Below, in pieces: positions 16,290 through 25,021 of a stretch of 64,000 bases of DNA. This DNA is from CAYFWF01 sp964346815 (GTDB taxonomy: Bacteria > Acidobacteriota > Aminicenantia > Aminicenantales > Aminicenantaceae), in contig CAYFWF010000021.1 in assembly GCA_964346815.1 (NCBI GenBank), positions 20,173-84,172 of the forward strand. Direction: 5' to 3'. Under the pieces are notes generated by a model, which searched no databases, was not told where the DNA came from, and worked only from the letters and a program-made list of their open reading frames with translations. The translations under genes and the position numbers were made by a program. Position 1 is the stretch's first letter; each line of letters opens with the position of its first letter.

Positions 16290-18647
16290 ATGAAAAACGG
16301 AGAAAAAACAAAGGAACAACTCATTGGTGAACTCAAACGGCTTCGCCAACGAACATCAAAGATGCAGGAGTTGGAGAAAGACTATAAACACTCGAAGAAG
16401 AGGCTGCAGGATTGCGAAGAGAAATTCCGGAATTTAGTCGAAAGAGCAAAAGATGGAATAGCCATCATTCAGGATATGGTTTTCAAGTACGTCAATCCGC
16501 ATTTGGCGGAGATGGTTGGATACTCTGTGGATGAACTTCTTCAGAAGTCCTTTACTGATTATATCTATCCGGATGAGCTTCCCAAAGTTATCGAACGGCA
16601 TAAACACCGATTGGCGGGAGAGGAAGTACCTTCTATCTACGAATCTGCTGCAAAAACCAAAGATGGGCGAAAAATTTTGGTCGAATTTAACGTCAGGCAG
16701 AGCCTCTATCGTGGGAAATCCACAACTTTTGTGATAATTCGCGACATCACGGAACGGAGGAAAGCAGAAAAAATACAGCGATATGTGTACAGAATTTCCG
16801 AAGCGGCGTATTCGGCTGAGAATCTCCAAGAATTTTATCAGGCCATCCACAAGATCATCGCTGAACTCATGCCCGCTAAGGATAACTTTTATATAGCCCT
16901 GCTGGATGAGAATTCTGGTGTGATTCATTTTCCCTACTTTGTCGATGAGGAGGAAGAAAATCCTGGCCCTCAGCCATTGGGGCGAGGTTTGACCGAATAT
17001 GTCCTTCGGACAGGCCAATCCCTATTGGCATCCCCCGAAGTCTTCGCAGATCTCGAGGAAAAAGGCGAAGTCGTGTCCATAGGACCGCCTTCCATCGATT
17101 GGCTGGGGGTGCCCCTCAAGATAAGAGGAAAAACTCTAGGTGTTCTGACTGTCCAGAGTTATACCGAAGGAGTTCGTTACACGGAGGAAGAAAAAAATGT
17201 TCTGACCTTCATCGCCGAACAGGTCGCCATGGCCATCGAACGGAAGCAGGCGACGCAGGCCCTCAGTCAAAGCGAGAAGCAGATTCGGGCATTGATCGAA
17301 GCGATACCAGATTCTATCTATTTTAAAGACACAGAAGGCAGAAACATCATAGTCAACAGGGCTTATGAAAAATTAGTCGGCAAAGATAGAAAAGATATGA
17401 TAGGGAAAACTGACGCGGAGATCCTGCCTTCCACATTGGCTGAAGAGTGGCGCAGGAGCGACCGAAAAGTCTTTCGAACCAGGAAAACTTATCAAGAAGA
17501 AGAAAAGCACCTCCACAAGAATGGCGAAATGACTTTCTTCGAAACCACAAAATCTCCTATCCTTGATGAGAATGGAGCCATCGTGGGACTGGTTGGTGTG
17601 AGCCGTGACATTACAGAGCGGAAAAAGACAGAAGAGGCGTTGGAGGAATCCGAAGAGCGATACAGAGATTTGGTTGAAAAAGCAGGGATTGCCATTTTGA
17701 TCGATGACAGAGAGGGGAATTTTAAATACGTAAACAAAAGATATGCTGATTTGTTCGGATATTCTGAAGAAGAGCTGGAGTGTCAGTCTATCCACACTGT
17801 GGTTCATCCTGACGATGTGGATATGGTCCTTCGGTATCATAACCGCCGCATCCAAGGAAAAAAAGCACCTTCCAGGTACGAGTTTAAAGGTGTGAAAAAG
17901 GATGGCAGTCCCATCTATCTGGAGGTCGATGCAAAAGCCATCAAGAAGGGGAAAAAAATCGTCGGAACACGCAGCTATATATGGGACATAAGCGCCCGCA
18001 AAATGGCCGAGGAAAAACTCAAGGCATCACTCCAGGAAAAAGAGGTCCTTCTCCGTGAAATCCATCATAGGGTCAAGAACAATCTTCAGATCATCTCCAG
18101 CCTGCTCAATCTCCAATCTCGGCACATTAAGGATGAGTCTTCCTTTGATCTGTTTCAGGAGAGCCGGCACCGGGTGCGGTCTATGGCTCTGGTGCACGAG
18201 AAATTGTACCGGTCGGAGGATTTGGCAAAAATCGATTTTTGTGAATATATCCAGAGTCTGGCGAGTCATCTGTTTATGTCATATGGGGTGAATTCCGCCT
18301 CCATTGAGCTGGATGTTGACGCAAAAGATGTGTATCTCGATATCAATACATCCATTCCATGTGGTTTGATCATCAACGAGCTGGTCTCCAATTCTCTCAA
18401 GCATGCTTTTGAAGGGAGAAAGAAAGGTAAGATTCGAATCGTTCTCCAGCCCGAAAAGAAAGGGATTTTCAAGCTTTCGGTGAGCGATGACGGTGTGGGA
18501 CTGCCGCAAAGTTTGGATGTTCCAAAAACCGACTCGTTGGGCCTCCAGTTGGTGACCATGTTGGTCGAGCAGCTCCATGGAACATTAACCATCGAAAGAA
18601 ACCACGGAACATCTTTTGAAATCGTCTTCCGGGAAGCCTTCAAATGA
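16290..18647 (+). CDS. Multi-PAS/GAF sensor histidine kinase, HisKA_2 type
   Basis: 785 residues, no membrane segment, so cytoplasmic. Domain order: coiled-coil start (about 1-45), PAS with PAC (about 46-155), GAF (about 165-315), PAS (about 325-450), PAS (about 455-575), HisKA_2 dimerisation/phosphoacceptor (about 578-665) with His592/His593 in REIHHRVKNNLQ, and a HATPase domain (about 680-785) with NELVSNSLKHAF (N box) and DDGVGLP (G1). HisKA_2 kinases autophosphorylate and pass phosphate to response regulators, often linked to stress or metabolism. No response regulator is adjacent. Its catalytic end closely resembles that of the kinase at 26665-28263, so the two are paralogues. Its leader carries several hairpins. 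Confidence 0.93.
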   Translation: MKNGEKTKEQLIGELKRLRQRTSKMQELEKDYKHSKKRLQDCEEKFRNLVERAKDGIAIIQDMVFKYVNPHLAEMVGYSVDELLQKSFTDYIYPDELPKVIERHKHRLAGEEVPSIYESAAKTKDGRKILVEFNVRQSLYRGKSTTFVIIRDITERRKAEKIQRYVYRISEAAYSAENLQEFYQAIHKIIAELMPAKDNFYIALLDENSGVIHFPYFVDEEEENPGPQPLGRGLTEYVLRTGQSLLASPEVFADLEEKGEVVSIGPPSIDWLGVPLKIRGKTLGVLTVQSYTEGVRYTEEEKNVLTFIAEQVAMAIERKQATQALSQSEKQIRALIEAIPDSIYFKDTEGRNIIVNRAYEKLVGKDRKDMIGKTDAEILPSTLAEEWRRSDRKVFRTRKTYQEEEKHLHKNGEMTFFETTKSPILDENGAIVGLVGVSRDITERKKTEEALEESEERYRDLVEKAGIAILIDDREGNFKYVNKRYADLFGYSEEELECQSIHTVVHPDDVDMVLRYHNRRIQGKKAPSRYEFKGVKKDGSPIYLEVDAKAIKKGKKIVGTRSYIWDISARKMAEEKLKASLQEKEVLLREIHHRVKNNLQIISSLLNLQSRHIKDESSFDLFQESRHRVRSMALVHEKLYRSEDLAKIDFCEYIQSLASHLFMSYGVNSASIELDVDAKDVYLDINTSIPCGLIINELVSNSLKHAFEGRKKGKIRIVLQPEKKGIFKLSVSDDGVGLPQSLDVPKTDSLGLQLVTMLVEQLHGTLTIERNHGTSFEIVFREAFK

Positions 18648-18669
18648 TGGGAAATCCCTCCTTCTCATC

Positions 18670-18698
18670 TTGAATATTTGGCTTCTTTCCTCTACAAT
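18670..18698 (+). promoter_or_regulatory. Promoter of the TrmA-like gene
   Basis: TTGAAT (18670-18675) and TACAAT (18693-18698) with an ideal 17 bp spacer, 20 bp before the GTG start at 18719. The 5' leader would be very short. Confidence 0.55.
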
Positions 18699-18718
18699 CT
18701 GGATTTAAAATTGAAGTT

Positions 18719-19780
18719 GTGACTGCCCGATCCGATTGGACGCTTTTGGAAGTATACAAACAATCCCTGAGTTCAAAAAAGGCCCGCATAAAAAAATTCC
18801 TGTCGGATGTCGCCTGTGATCACCTCTACACAGATATCGTTCCTACGGCTGTGGAGCAGGGATTCCGCAGTCGAGCCAAATTCAGGATATATGGCACTCT
18901 CCAAAAATTCAGGGTAATGGGAACAGATCCTCTTTCAGGGGAAGTTCCAGCTCCCGACGCGATGTGGATTCTTCCTGATTGGGGAAGAAAGCTCGTAACT
19001 GACACACTAGGATTCATATCCGAGAATTTATCCGATCACTGGATCGACGGACTTGAGATCCAGCTCACTCATGGAAGCAGATACGCCCATCTCGCATTGT
19101 CTGCGAAGCGATCCTGTCGACGTTCCTACACGGAACTCGCAAATTTGTTGATGAACAAAATTCCGTTCCTCAAAGGCGTCTCGATTCCTTCCCAGAAAAG
19201 CGATTTTGGTGATCCCTATCTTCTCCACAATATTCATGGAAAAAAATTTTTTTCCCATTACGCAGCTTTTTTCCAGTCGAACCTTCAATTGACTCCCATT
19301 CTTTTGGAAGTTGTCCGGGAGAGATTTCAGAAGAGACGAGCTCGAAGGATCATCGATTTCTACTGCGGGATAGGACTGTTTTCACTTTTTCTTACTAGAA
19401 ATGATGGCGCGATCGTCGGAGTAGACAACGGCAAAAAGGCCATAGAAAGCGCAAGGAAAAATGCGGAATTCCAGGGAGTTACCCAGGCATCATTCTTCTG
19501 TTCTTCTGTAGATATGTATGCACAACACGCTCGCCTCCTTCCTGACGACTTTGTACTGATCGATCCTCCCCGGTCGGGCTGTTCGGATTCACTCATCGAG
19601 GCCATTGCCGGCCAGGGACCGCATCAGGTCTGTTCGATTTCCTGCTGCCTGGAAACCCATATCCGAAATCTTGAGAACTGGATCAGAAAGGGCTACACGA
19701 TCCAGTCCTTTTCTGCCTTCGATATGTTCCCTTTTACAGAATTTCTGGAGACAGTCGCACTTTTGGGAAAAAAAGTATAG
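18719..19780 (+). CDS. RNA m5U methyltransferase family protein (TrmA/RlmD-like)
   Basis: 353 residues of the uracil-C5 RNA methyltransferase family, using S-adenosylmethionine. SAM-binding motif FYCGIGLFSL (about 213-222), DPPRSG (about 282-287), nucleophile region SISCCLETH (about 303-311) and the C-terminal FPFTEFLETVALL all fit. Compared with RlmD there is no N-terminal TRAM domain and no cysteine set for a [4Fe-4S] cluster, so it is closer to TrmA in layout. The target nucleotide is not determinable. The start is GTG 18719, because no other in-frame start is available downstream of the promoter. It has little Shine-Dalgarno sequence. An intrinsic terminator follows at 19797. Confidence 0.82.
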   Translation: MTARSDWTLLEVYKQSLSSKKARIKKFLSDVACDHLYTDIVPTAVEQGFRSRAKFRIYGTLQKFRVMGTDPLSGEVPAPDAMWILPDWGRKLVTDTLGFISENLSDHWIDGLEIQLTHGSRYAHLALSAKRSCRRSYTELANLLMNKIPFLKGVSIPSQKSDFGDPYLLHNIHGKKFFSHYAAFFQSNLQLTPILLEVVRERFQKRRARRIIDFYCGIGLFSLFLTRNDGAIVGVDNGKKAIESARKNAEFQGVTQASFFCSSVDMYAQHARLLPDDFVLIDPPRSGCSDSLIEAIAGQGPHQVCSISCCLETHIRNLENWIRKGYTIQSFSAFDMFPFTEFLETVALLGKKV

Positions 19781-19796
19781 GCCTTCCGGGTTTTTT

Positions 19797-19821
19797 ACCG
19801 GCATCATCGACCGGTTTTTTT
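19797..19821 (+). terminator. Intrinsic terminator
   Basis: ACCGG (19797-19801) pairs with CCGGT (19811-19815), followed by a run of seven T. It lies 17 bp after the methyltransferase stop. Confidence 0.6.
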
Positions 19822-19880
19822 CTTATTGTCAGAGCCAGATTATTTTTTTATAATCGAACAAAACAAGGGAAAGAAGCTTC

Positions 19881-20900
19881 ATGACGGGCAAAAAAAGAGT
19901 TTTTCTCTCTCTCGCACTGTTCTTCTCGGTCCTCTTTATCGGTGTCGGTGGATTCATGATTATCGGGGGAGGCGACTGGTCCCTACTGGACAGCCTTTAC
20001 ATGACTGTCATAACGCTGTCTACTGTGGGCTATGAAGAAGTCGTGGATATCAGCACGAATCCTGCTGCCAGAATATTCACAGTAATTTTCATCTTTCTCT
20101 GTTTGGGAACCATTGCCTTTGCTGTGACTTCCATAACCAGCTTCATTGTGGAGGGAGAGCTGAAAAACATTCTGGGGAGACGAAGAATGGAAAAGGAAAT
20201 ATCGAAACTCAAAGATCACTTTATTATCTGTGGATCGGATGAGACAGCTTTGACCATTATCCAAGAGCTCATATTGACCGGGCGATCCTTTGTGGTGATC
20301 GAGCCCCTTCAGGAAAAGATCGAAAAACTCTCCACTTTAGGCAATATTCTTTTTGTCCACGGCGACCCCACAGAAGACAATGTCCTCATTCAGGCTGGAA
20401 TCGAGAGGGCCAAGGGGATACTTCTTTCCCTCCCCACAGATGAGGCCAATCTCTTTGTCACCATTTCTGCAAGAAGCCTCAATCCTGATATCAGGATCGT
20501 GACCAAAGGTATCGATGTCAAATCTCATAAAAAAATATTCAAGGCGGGTTCGGACGCGGTCGTCTCACCCTCTTTTATCGGAGGCATGCGCATGGTCTCA
20601 GAGATGGTCCGTCCGGCCGTGGTGACCTTTCTGGATATGATGCTCAGGGACAGAGACGAGGTTCTCAGGTTTGAAGAAATCCATGTCGGGAAAGGTTCTC
20701 GACTGGTGGGCAAAAGCCTACGAGAGGCAGACATAGATAGAGAGACCGGTTCTCTTCTAGTGGCCCTCAGAAAAGCGGGAAAGACGAAGTATGACTTCAA
20801 TCCTCCGAGGGACACGAAAATTCAAGAGGATGATATCCTGGTCTTGATTACCACACCTGATTTGATCAAGGAGATCGAAAAGGAAGTGGAGGAAAGTTAG
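19881..20900 (+). CDS. MthK-like potassium channel with RCK (TrkA-N/TrkA-C) domains
   Basis: 339 residues: TM1 (about 7-28), pore helix and K+ selectivity filter TVGYEE (48-53), TM2 (about 63-88), then an RCK N domain (about 110-235) and an RCK C domain (about 255-335). It should form a tetrameric K+ channel gated by cytoplasmic RCK domains. The Rossmann turn reads IICGSDETAL rather than GxGxxG, as in MthK (ICGWSEST), so NAD binding is unlikely. At the positions of MthK's Ca2+-binding glutamates I read TKGID, so the ligand may differ. Its stop codon overlaps that of the convergent rmuC by 4 bp. Confidence 0.9.
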   Translation: MTGKKRVFLSLALFFSVLFIGVGGFMIIGGGDWSLLDSLYMTVITLSTVGYEEVVDISTNPAARIFTVIFIFLCLGTIAFAVTSITSFIVEGELKNILGRRRMEKEISKLKDHFIICGSDETALTIIQELILTGRSFVVIEPLQEKIEKLSTLGNILFVHGDPTEDNVLIQAGIERAKGILLSLPTDEANLFVTISARSLNPDIRIVTKGIDVKSHKKIFKAGSDAVVSPSFIGGMRMVSEMVRPAVVTFLDMMLRDRDEVLRFEEIHVGKGSRLVGKSLREADIDRETGSLLVALRKAGKTKYDFNPPRDTKIQEDDILVLITTPDLIKEIEKEVEES

Positions 20901-21967
20901 GCCTGGTTGTCATCGGTCTCGTTCGGCTCTTCAGATTTTTCAGGAAGTTTCTCGATCTGTTCGTTGCTCACGAGTTCCAGTTTATCCGAAAATTTCTCCA
21001 GACGTTTATCCGCATCGTCATATTTTGTTTTCGCGTGGACGAGATGGGTTCCCAATACCTCGAAGTCCTTTTTGAATCGGGTCAGGTCTCCTTGAAGTCT
21101 TGTGATCCGCTGAAAAATTTCGCGGGCAGATTTTTCGATTTGGAGTCCCTTAAGCCCCTGAACAATAACCTGCAGATAGGCGTAAAAAGAGTTGGGAGAG
21201 ACAGGTATGACTCTTTTCTTCATAGCGGAGGAGAAGATGCTCCGTTCCTCTCCTAAATTTTCATCCTTGAGGATGGTCTCATAGTAAATGTTTTCGGCTG
21301 GGATATACATCAAGGCGAAGTCATACGTGCGCTCATCCGGAAGGATATACTTTTTCGCGATCTCGCCGATGTGTTTTTTCACGTCCGAGACAAATTTCTT
21401 TTTTAGATCTCCCTTTATATTTGGGTCCTCTTCGTTCATATATTTTTGAAAGTTTTCTAAAGGAAATTTGGCATCGATCGGAACCATATTTTCTCCGATA
21501 TGAATCACTGCATCGACTGCCTCTCCGCTCTTGAACTTGTATTGGAGATCGAAGTAAACGGGAGGGAGGATTTGAGCCAACAAGTCTCCCAGAAAGAGTT
21601 CTCCGAATCCTCCCCGGAACTTGGGCGCGCGCAGAAGGTTTTCCAGATTTGAGATGTTTTTGGCTTTTTCAAGCACCTCTCGGGTGACCTCTTCCATCTT
21701 GCCTAAATCTCTTTTAACATCACCTAAGGTTCCGCCGATATGCCCGGTGGTCTTCTGGAATTGATCGCTCATGCTTTGGAGCTGCTGGTTTATGTTTTGG
21801 GTGAGGTGTCCGATCTGCTGCTGCATGAGAGACAGAGCCTTGTCTTGGGCCTGGAGTTTCTTGATTTCTTCGACTTTGGAGGCAGTCGTTTTCATCGACC
21901 AGAGAACGAAGAGCAGGAGGAGCAGAAGAACGCCTGCCGCAATGATGAGCAATATGTTCAGGTCCAT
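20897..21967 (-). CDS. rmuC: DNA recombination protein RmuC
   Basis: 356 residues from ATG 21967: an N-terminal membrane anchor (about 4-24), a coiled coil (about 28-110) and the RmuC nuclease-like domain (about 120-320). Family features visible: NLENLLRAPKFRGGFGELFLGDLLAQILPP, VDAVIHIGENMVPIDAKFPLENFQKY and YDFALMYIPAENIYYET. RmuC limits inversions at short repeats and is thought to act as an endonuclease at unusual DNA structures. A frame open to 22084 crosses the tRNA promoter region and is not used. It converges on the K+ channel gene with overlapping stop codons and is divergent from tRNA-Lys. Confidence 0.93.
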   Translation of the reverse strand: MDLNILLIIAAGVLLLLLLFVLWSMKTTASKVEEIKKLQAQDKALSLMQQQIGHLTQNINQQLQSMSDQFQKTTGHIGGTLGDVKRDLGKMEEVTREVLEKAKNISNLENLLRAPKFRGGFGELFLGDLLAQILPPVYFDLQYKFKSGEAVDAVIHIGENMVPIDAKFPLENFQKYMNEEDPNIKGDLKKKFVSDVKKHIGEIAKKYILPDERTYDFALMYIPAENIYYETILKDENLGEERSIFSSAMKKRVIPVSPNSFYAYLQVIVQGLKGLQIEKSAREIFQRITRLQGDLTRFKKDFEVLGTHLVHAKTKYDDADKRLEKFSDKLELVSNEQIEKLPEKSEEPNETDDNQA

Positions 21968-22072
21968 CGAGGATTTAATTCCTTGTGTGCAATTATAAGA
22001 AAATCCGGGGAGGTGTGCAAATAGGATGGATGGCTGATTCGGAGAGGACCCCTGAATGATGTCTGCTCGGAT

Positions 22073-22101
22073 TTGACATCGCAATATGACTTTTCTAAAC
22101 T
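22073..22101 (+). promoter_or_regulatory. Promoter of tRNA-Lys
   Basis: Consensus TTGACA (22073-22078) and TAAACT (22096-22101) with a 17 bp spacer. The -10 box ends 14 bp before the mature tRNA. Confidence 0.65.
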
Positions 22102-22115
22102 ATGGGATGCTTCAT

Positions 22116-22189
22116 GGCCCGTTAGCTCAATTTGGTAGAGCAGCGGACTCTTAATCCGCGGGTTCCAGGTTCGAGTCCTGGACGGGTCA
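22116..22189 (+). tRNA. tRNA-Lys (anticodon CTT)
   Basis: A 74-nt cloverleaf: acceptor GGCCCGT/ACGGGTC, D stem GCTC/GAGC, anticodon stem GCGGA/TCCGC with loop CTCTTAA (anticodon CTT, reads AAG), T arm CCAGG-TTCGAGT-CCTGG, discriminator A. CCA is not encoded. It is a single isolated tRNA gene with its own consensus promoter. Confidence 0.97.
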
Positions 22190-22321
22190 TTCCCTTCATT
22201 CCTTTACTTTTCAGTCACTTATCTTCGTTGCTTGTTTTTTATATGAGGCTAAGAAATTTAGCTGGATGTGGTTAATGGAGATTGTCGTGATAGTCTTTAA
22301 TTGGAATAATCAACATTAGGT

Positions 22322-22338
22322 TTGACATAAGGTGTCAA
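22322..22338. promoter_or_regulatory. Perfect inverted repeat TTGACA-N5-TGTCAA (operator or -35 region)
   Basis: A 6-bp dyad lies 44 bp before the start of the small membrane protein. The left half doubles as a consensus -35, but no good -10 follows at 16-18 bp. Confidence 0.35.
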
Positions 22339-22381
22339 TCTTTTTTAAGCTCTTTACAAGTTTTAAAATAGGAGGTTCTTG

Positions 22382-23002
22382 ATGCCTGCTCCAACAGAAA
22401 TTTTAAAAGGACTCAGCTCTATCGCTAATGATATGATAATTTTAGCAATTGCGTGGCATGTATTTGTGGCATTTGCAGTTATCGGGATTATTCTCGGCTG
22501 GCGCCCATCGAAAAAAATTGGAGCAAGTTTGTTAGCGATTCCTCTTTTGTCGGTTGGAATCTTGGCATGGATATATAAAAATCCGTTTAATGGATCTGTG
22601 TTTTTATTATTCGGGATTGTCCTCGCAATAGTCGGTCTGAGGATGCCAAATGAGAGAACGCAAAAAGCACCTGTTTGGGCTTTAGTTTTCGGTGTTCTCA
22701 TGATTTTATTTGGCTGGGTTTATCCTCATTTCTTAGAGGATGGAACATGGCTCAATTATCTATATGCGGCTCCCATGGGTCTGATACCTTGTCCGACTCT
22801 TTCATTCACGATTGGCTTTGCTATGTTGGCACATGGATTCTCCTCCCGTGTCTGGTCAATAGCTTTGGTCATAATAGGTGTCTTCTACAGTATTTTTGGG
22901 GCTTTACGGTTAGGTGTACATATTGACTTTGTTCTTTTGGCAGGAGCTTTGTTACTATTGATCCAGACGTTTACTCCAAAATCTTTCATTCCTTCGAAAT
23001 AG
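22382..23002 (+). CDS. Small polytopic membrane protein (DUF6064-like)
   Basis: 206 residues, almost entirely hydrophobic, with six or seven membrane segments. AGGAGG (22370-22375) lies 6 bases before ATG 22382, which fixes the start. The motif PMGLIPCPTLSFTIGF near residue 135 and the overall layout resemble DUF6064 membrane proteins. The family's function is unknown to me. The Cys in IPCPT is the only residue that stands out. An inverted repeat (22322-22338) upstream may be an operator. It is a single-gene unit. A decayed gene on the opposite strand begins 8 bp after its stop. Confidence 0.6.
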   Translation: MPAPTEILKGLSSIANDMIILAIAWHVFVAFAVIGIILGWRPSKKIGASLLAIPLLSVGILAWIYKNPFNGSVFLLFGIVLAIVGLRMPNERTQKAPVWALVFGVLMILFGWVYPHFLEDGTWLNYLYAAPMGLIPCPTLSFTIGFAMLAHGFSSRVWSIALVIIGVFYSIFGALRLGVHIDFVLLAGALLLLIQTFTPKSFIPSK

Positions 23003-23009
23003 TCAGCTA

Positions 23010-23312
23010 CTAATGGATTTCTTTATAAAGCCATCCAAAAAGAGCCCCTCTACCAGTCTTTGATTTTCTCACGATTATAATCATGCAAACATCGTTGATA
23101 TCGACCGTCATATCAGTTCCTGAATCTCGTTCGAGTAATAACAGTGAGCTTTCTTTGACTGCGATAAGTTCTCCCCTTACTTGAGTTCTATCCTTTCTCC
23201 GGATAATTATGTCAGCACCCTTTTCTATGCATACATATTCCCTGAAAGTAACAAAATTGAGAACACCAAAAATAAAGCTATAAATTTTTTCGTCTGGCTT
23301 CTTCTCCCCTAT
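23010..23312 (-). pseudogene. Remnant of a conserved small exported protein
   Basis: The minus frame between stops at 23313 and 23010 codes 100 residues, with no in-frame ATG, GTG or TTG before the conserved part. The translation contains RTQVRGELIAVKESSLLLLE, then TDMTVDINDV and IIIVRKSKTGRGALFG. This pattern resembles small secreted proteins whose KGELIAVKxxSLLLL..D..IDI.DI..I.I.KKSK block follows a signal peptide and precedes a glycine-rich membrane segment. Here the signal peptide is missing and the glycine-rich part stops after GALFGWLYKEIH, so the gene looks decayed at both ends. The family assignment rests on memory of similar sequences. Confidence 0.45.
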
Positions 23313-23409
23313 TCATCATTTATTAAGTTAATTACTCACAGTGAGGAAGTTGTCAGAGAGAGTTGTTAAGAAGTTGTCAAGAGTTTGTAAAGATAAATTC
23401 CGCTTGTCG

Positions 23410-23439
23410 TTGATATTGCCGTTTCGATTGTGCTATGTT
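23410..23439 (+). promoter_or_regulatory. Candidate promoter of the serine hydrolase gene
   Basis: TTGATA (23410-23415) and TATGTT (23434-23439), 18 bp apart, 40 bp before ATG 23480. Confidence 0.3.
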
Positions 23440-23479
23440 CATTGCTAGAAAAATATCAAGAGGAAAGGAGAAAAGAAGG

Positions 23480-25018
23480 ATGCATATTTTTACAAAGCCG
23501 AGGATGGCATATCGATGCAGTGCCGCAACTCTCGCAGTTCTGCTGACATGTGCCGGATTTGCCACTGCTCAAACCTCTCGCATTAGCGGTCTTGACGCAT
23601 ATGTCTCCAAATCAATCAAAGACTGGAACGTTCCTGGTCTTGCGATAGCGATCGTTAAAGACGGGCAGGTGGTATTTGCCAAAGGCTACGGTGTCCGGGA
23701 GCTCGGAAAGCCGGAACCCGTCGACGAGCATACACTCTTCGCCATCGGCTCGACCACTAAGGCTCTGACAGCGGCAGCCCTCGGGATGCTGGTCGACGAG
23801 AAGAAACTCCGGTGGGACGATCCGGTGACAAAGCATCTCTGCGATTTCCAGCTTTATGATCCATATGTTACGCGCGAGGTGACTGTACGGGACCTGTTGA
23901 CCCATCGGGCCGGACTGGGGAACGCGGATTTACTATGGTACGGGCAGGATAACTCCAGAAAGGAAATACTTTACCGTCTTCGGTACCTGAAGCCGCAGAC
24001 TTCCATGCGATCCCACTTCACCTATCAGAACATCATGTACGTTGCAGCAGGTGAGATAGTGGCTGCGGTAAGCGGTATCCCTTGGGAGGACTTTGTTCGA
24101 CAGCGAATCTTCGAACCTCTCGATATGAAAGATACCGTTCCCATTTTAGCCGATGCCGAAAGACGTCCGAACGTTGCTTCTCCTCACTATCGTATCGACG
24201 GAAATGTCCGAGTCATTGAAAACGCGAGTGTGGATGCGGTGGCTCCAGCAGGATCGGTCTGGTCGAGCGTGCATGACATGGCCCAATGGATGCTTTTTAT
24301 GCTCGACGAAGGAGATGAGGAATCTCTGCTCAGCGCATCGACACGTAAGGAGCTTTTTACGCCCCAATTCATTGTCGATCGTGAGGAGTTCTACCCCACA
24401 GCCCGGCTCACACAGCCTCACTGGACGACTTACAGCCTCGGCTGGTTCCAGCATGACTACAACGGCCGTGTGGTGGATTTTCATACCGGGAGCATCGACG
24501 GGATGGTGGCCATCATCGGGCTGATTCGGGATGAGGGCCTCGGTGTATATGTGCTCGGGAATCTTGACCATGCTGAGGTCCGGCATGCTTTGATGTACCG
24601 GGTGTTCGATCTCTATGCCGAAAAACCAATGCGTGACTGGAGTGCAGAATTCCAAAAGCTTTTCACCGAACTAAGAGAAAAGAGAGAAACCAGAAGAAAA
24701 AAAGCCGAGGAAGAACGGATTCCCGACACACACCCCTCTCTGCCGCTGGATAAATATGCAGGAACCTATTCCGATCCACTTTATGGGACTGTCAACATTG
24801 TCTATGACAATAAGCTTGTCCTGCGCTACGGAAAAGGATTTGCAGGAGAGCTTGAGCATTGGCACTACGATACTTTCCGAGCACACTGGGAAGCGGAATG
24901 GAGAGGCAGCACCCTCGTTTCATTCAATTTGGATTCTAAAGGACGGCCTGAACGGTTGACAGTTTTGGGCTTAACATTCAAACGTGACGTTCCGGAGAAT
25001 GACGGTCCTGCTCGATGA
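23480..25018 (+). CDS. Exported serine hydrolase, class C beta-lactamase/esterase family
   Basis: 512 residues from ATG 23480, which has AAGGAG 9 bases upstream (the open frame begins at 23435). A signal peptide is seen (residues 1-30, ending CAGFATAQT). The beta-lactamase domain (about 35-370) has the SxxK motif STTK in AIGSTTKALTA (about 88-91) and the YxN motif in FTYQNIMYVAAGE (about 185). A third-motif HTG lies in VVDFHTGSIDG. The C-terminal 100 residues resemble the DUF3471 domain (LDKYAGTYSDPLYGTVNI). Such proteins are usually penicillin-binding-like D-aminopeptidases or esterases rather than antibiotic lactamases. It converges on an M28 peptidase gene with 3 bp between stops; both are exported hydrolases. 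Confidence 0.88.
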   Translation: MHIFTKPRMAYRCSAATLAVLLTCAGFATAQTSRISGLDAYVSKSIKDWNVPGLAIAIVKDGQVVFAKGYGVRELGKPEPVDEHTLFAIGSTTKALTAAALGMLVDEKKLRWDDPVTKHLCDFQLYDPYVTREVTVRDLLTHRAGLGNADLLWYGQDNSRKEILYRLRYLKPQTSMRSHFTYQNIMYVAAGEIVAAVSGIPWEDFVRQRIFEPLDMKDTVPILADAERRPNVASPHYRIDGNVRVIENASVDAVAPAGSVWSSVHDMAQWMLFMLDEGDEESLLSASTRKELFTPQFIVDREEFYPTARLTQPHWTTYSLGWFQHDYNGRVVDFHTGSIDGMVAIIGLIRDEGLGVYVLGNLDHAEVRHALMYRVFDLYAEKPMRDWSAEFQKLFTELREKRETRRKKAEEERIPDTHPSLPLDKYAGTYSDPLYGTVNIVYDNKLVLRYGKGFAGELEHWHYDTFRAHWEAEWRGSTLVSFNLDSKGRPERLTVLGLTFKRDVPENDGPAR

Positions 25019-25021
25019 CGA

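Noticed and set aside
23480..25018. Antibiotic beta-lactamase
   Set aside because: Has SxxK and YxN motifs, but its C-terminal extension and relatives point to a peptidase/esterase; resistance cannot be claimed.
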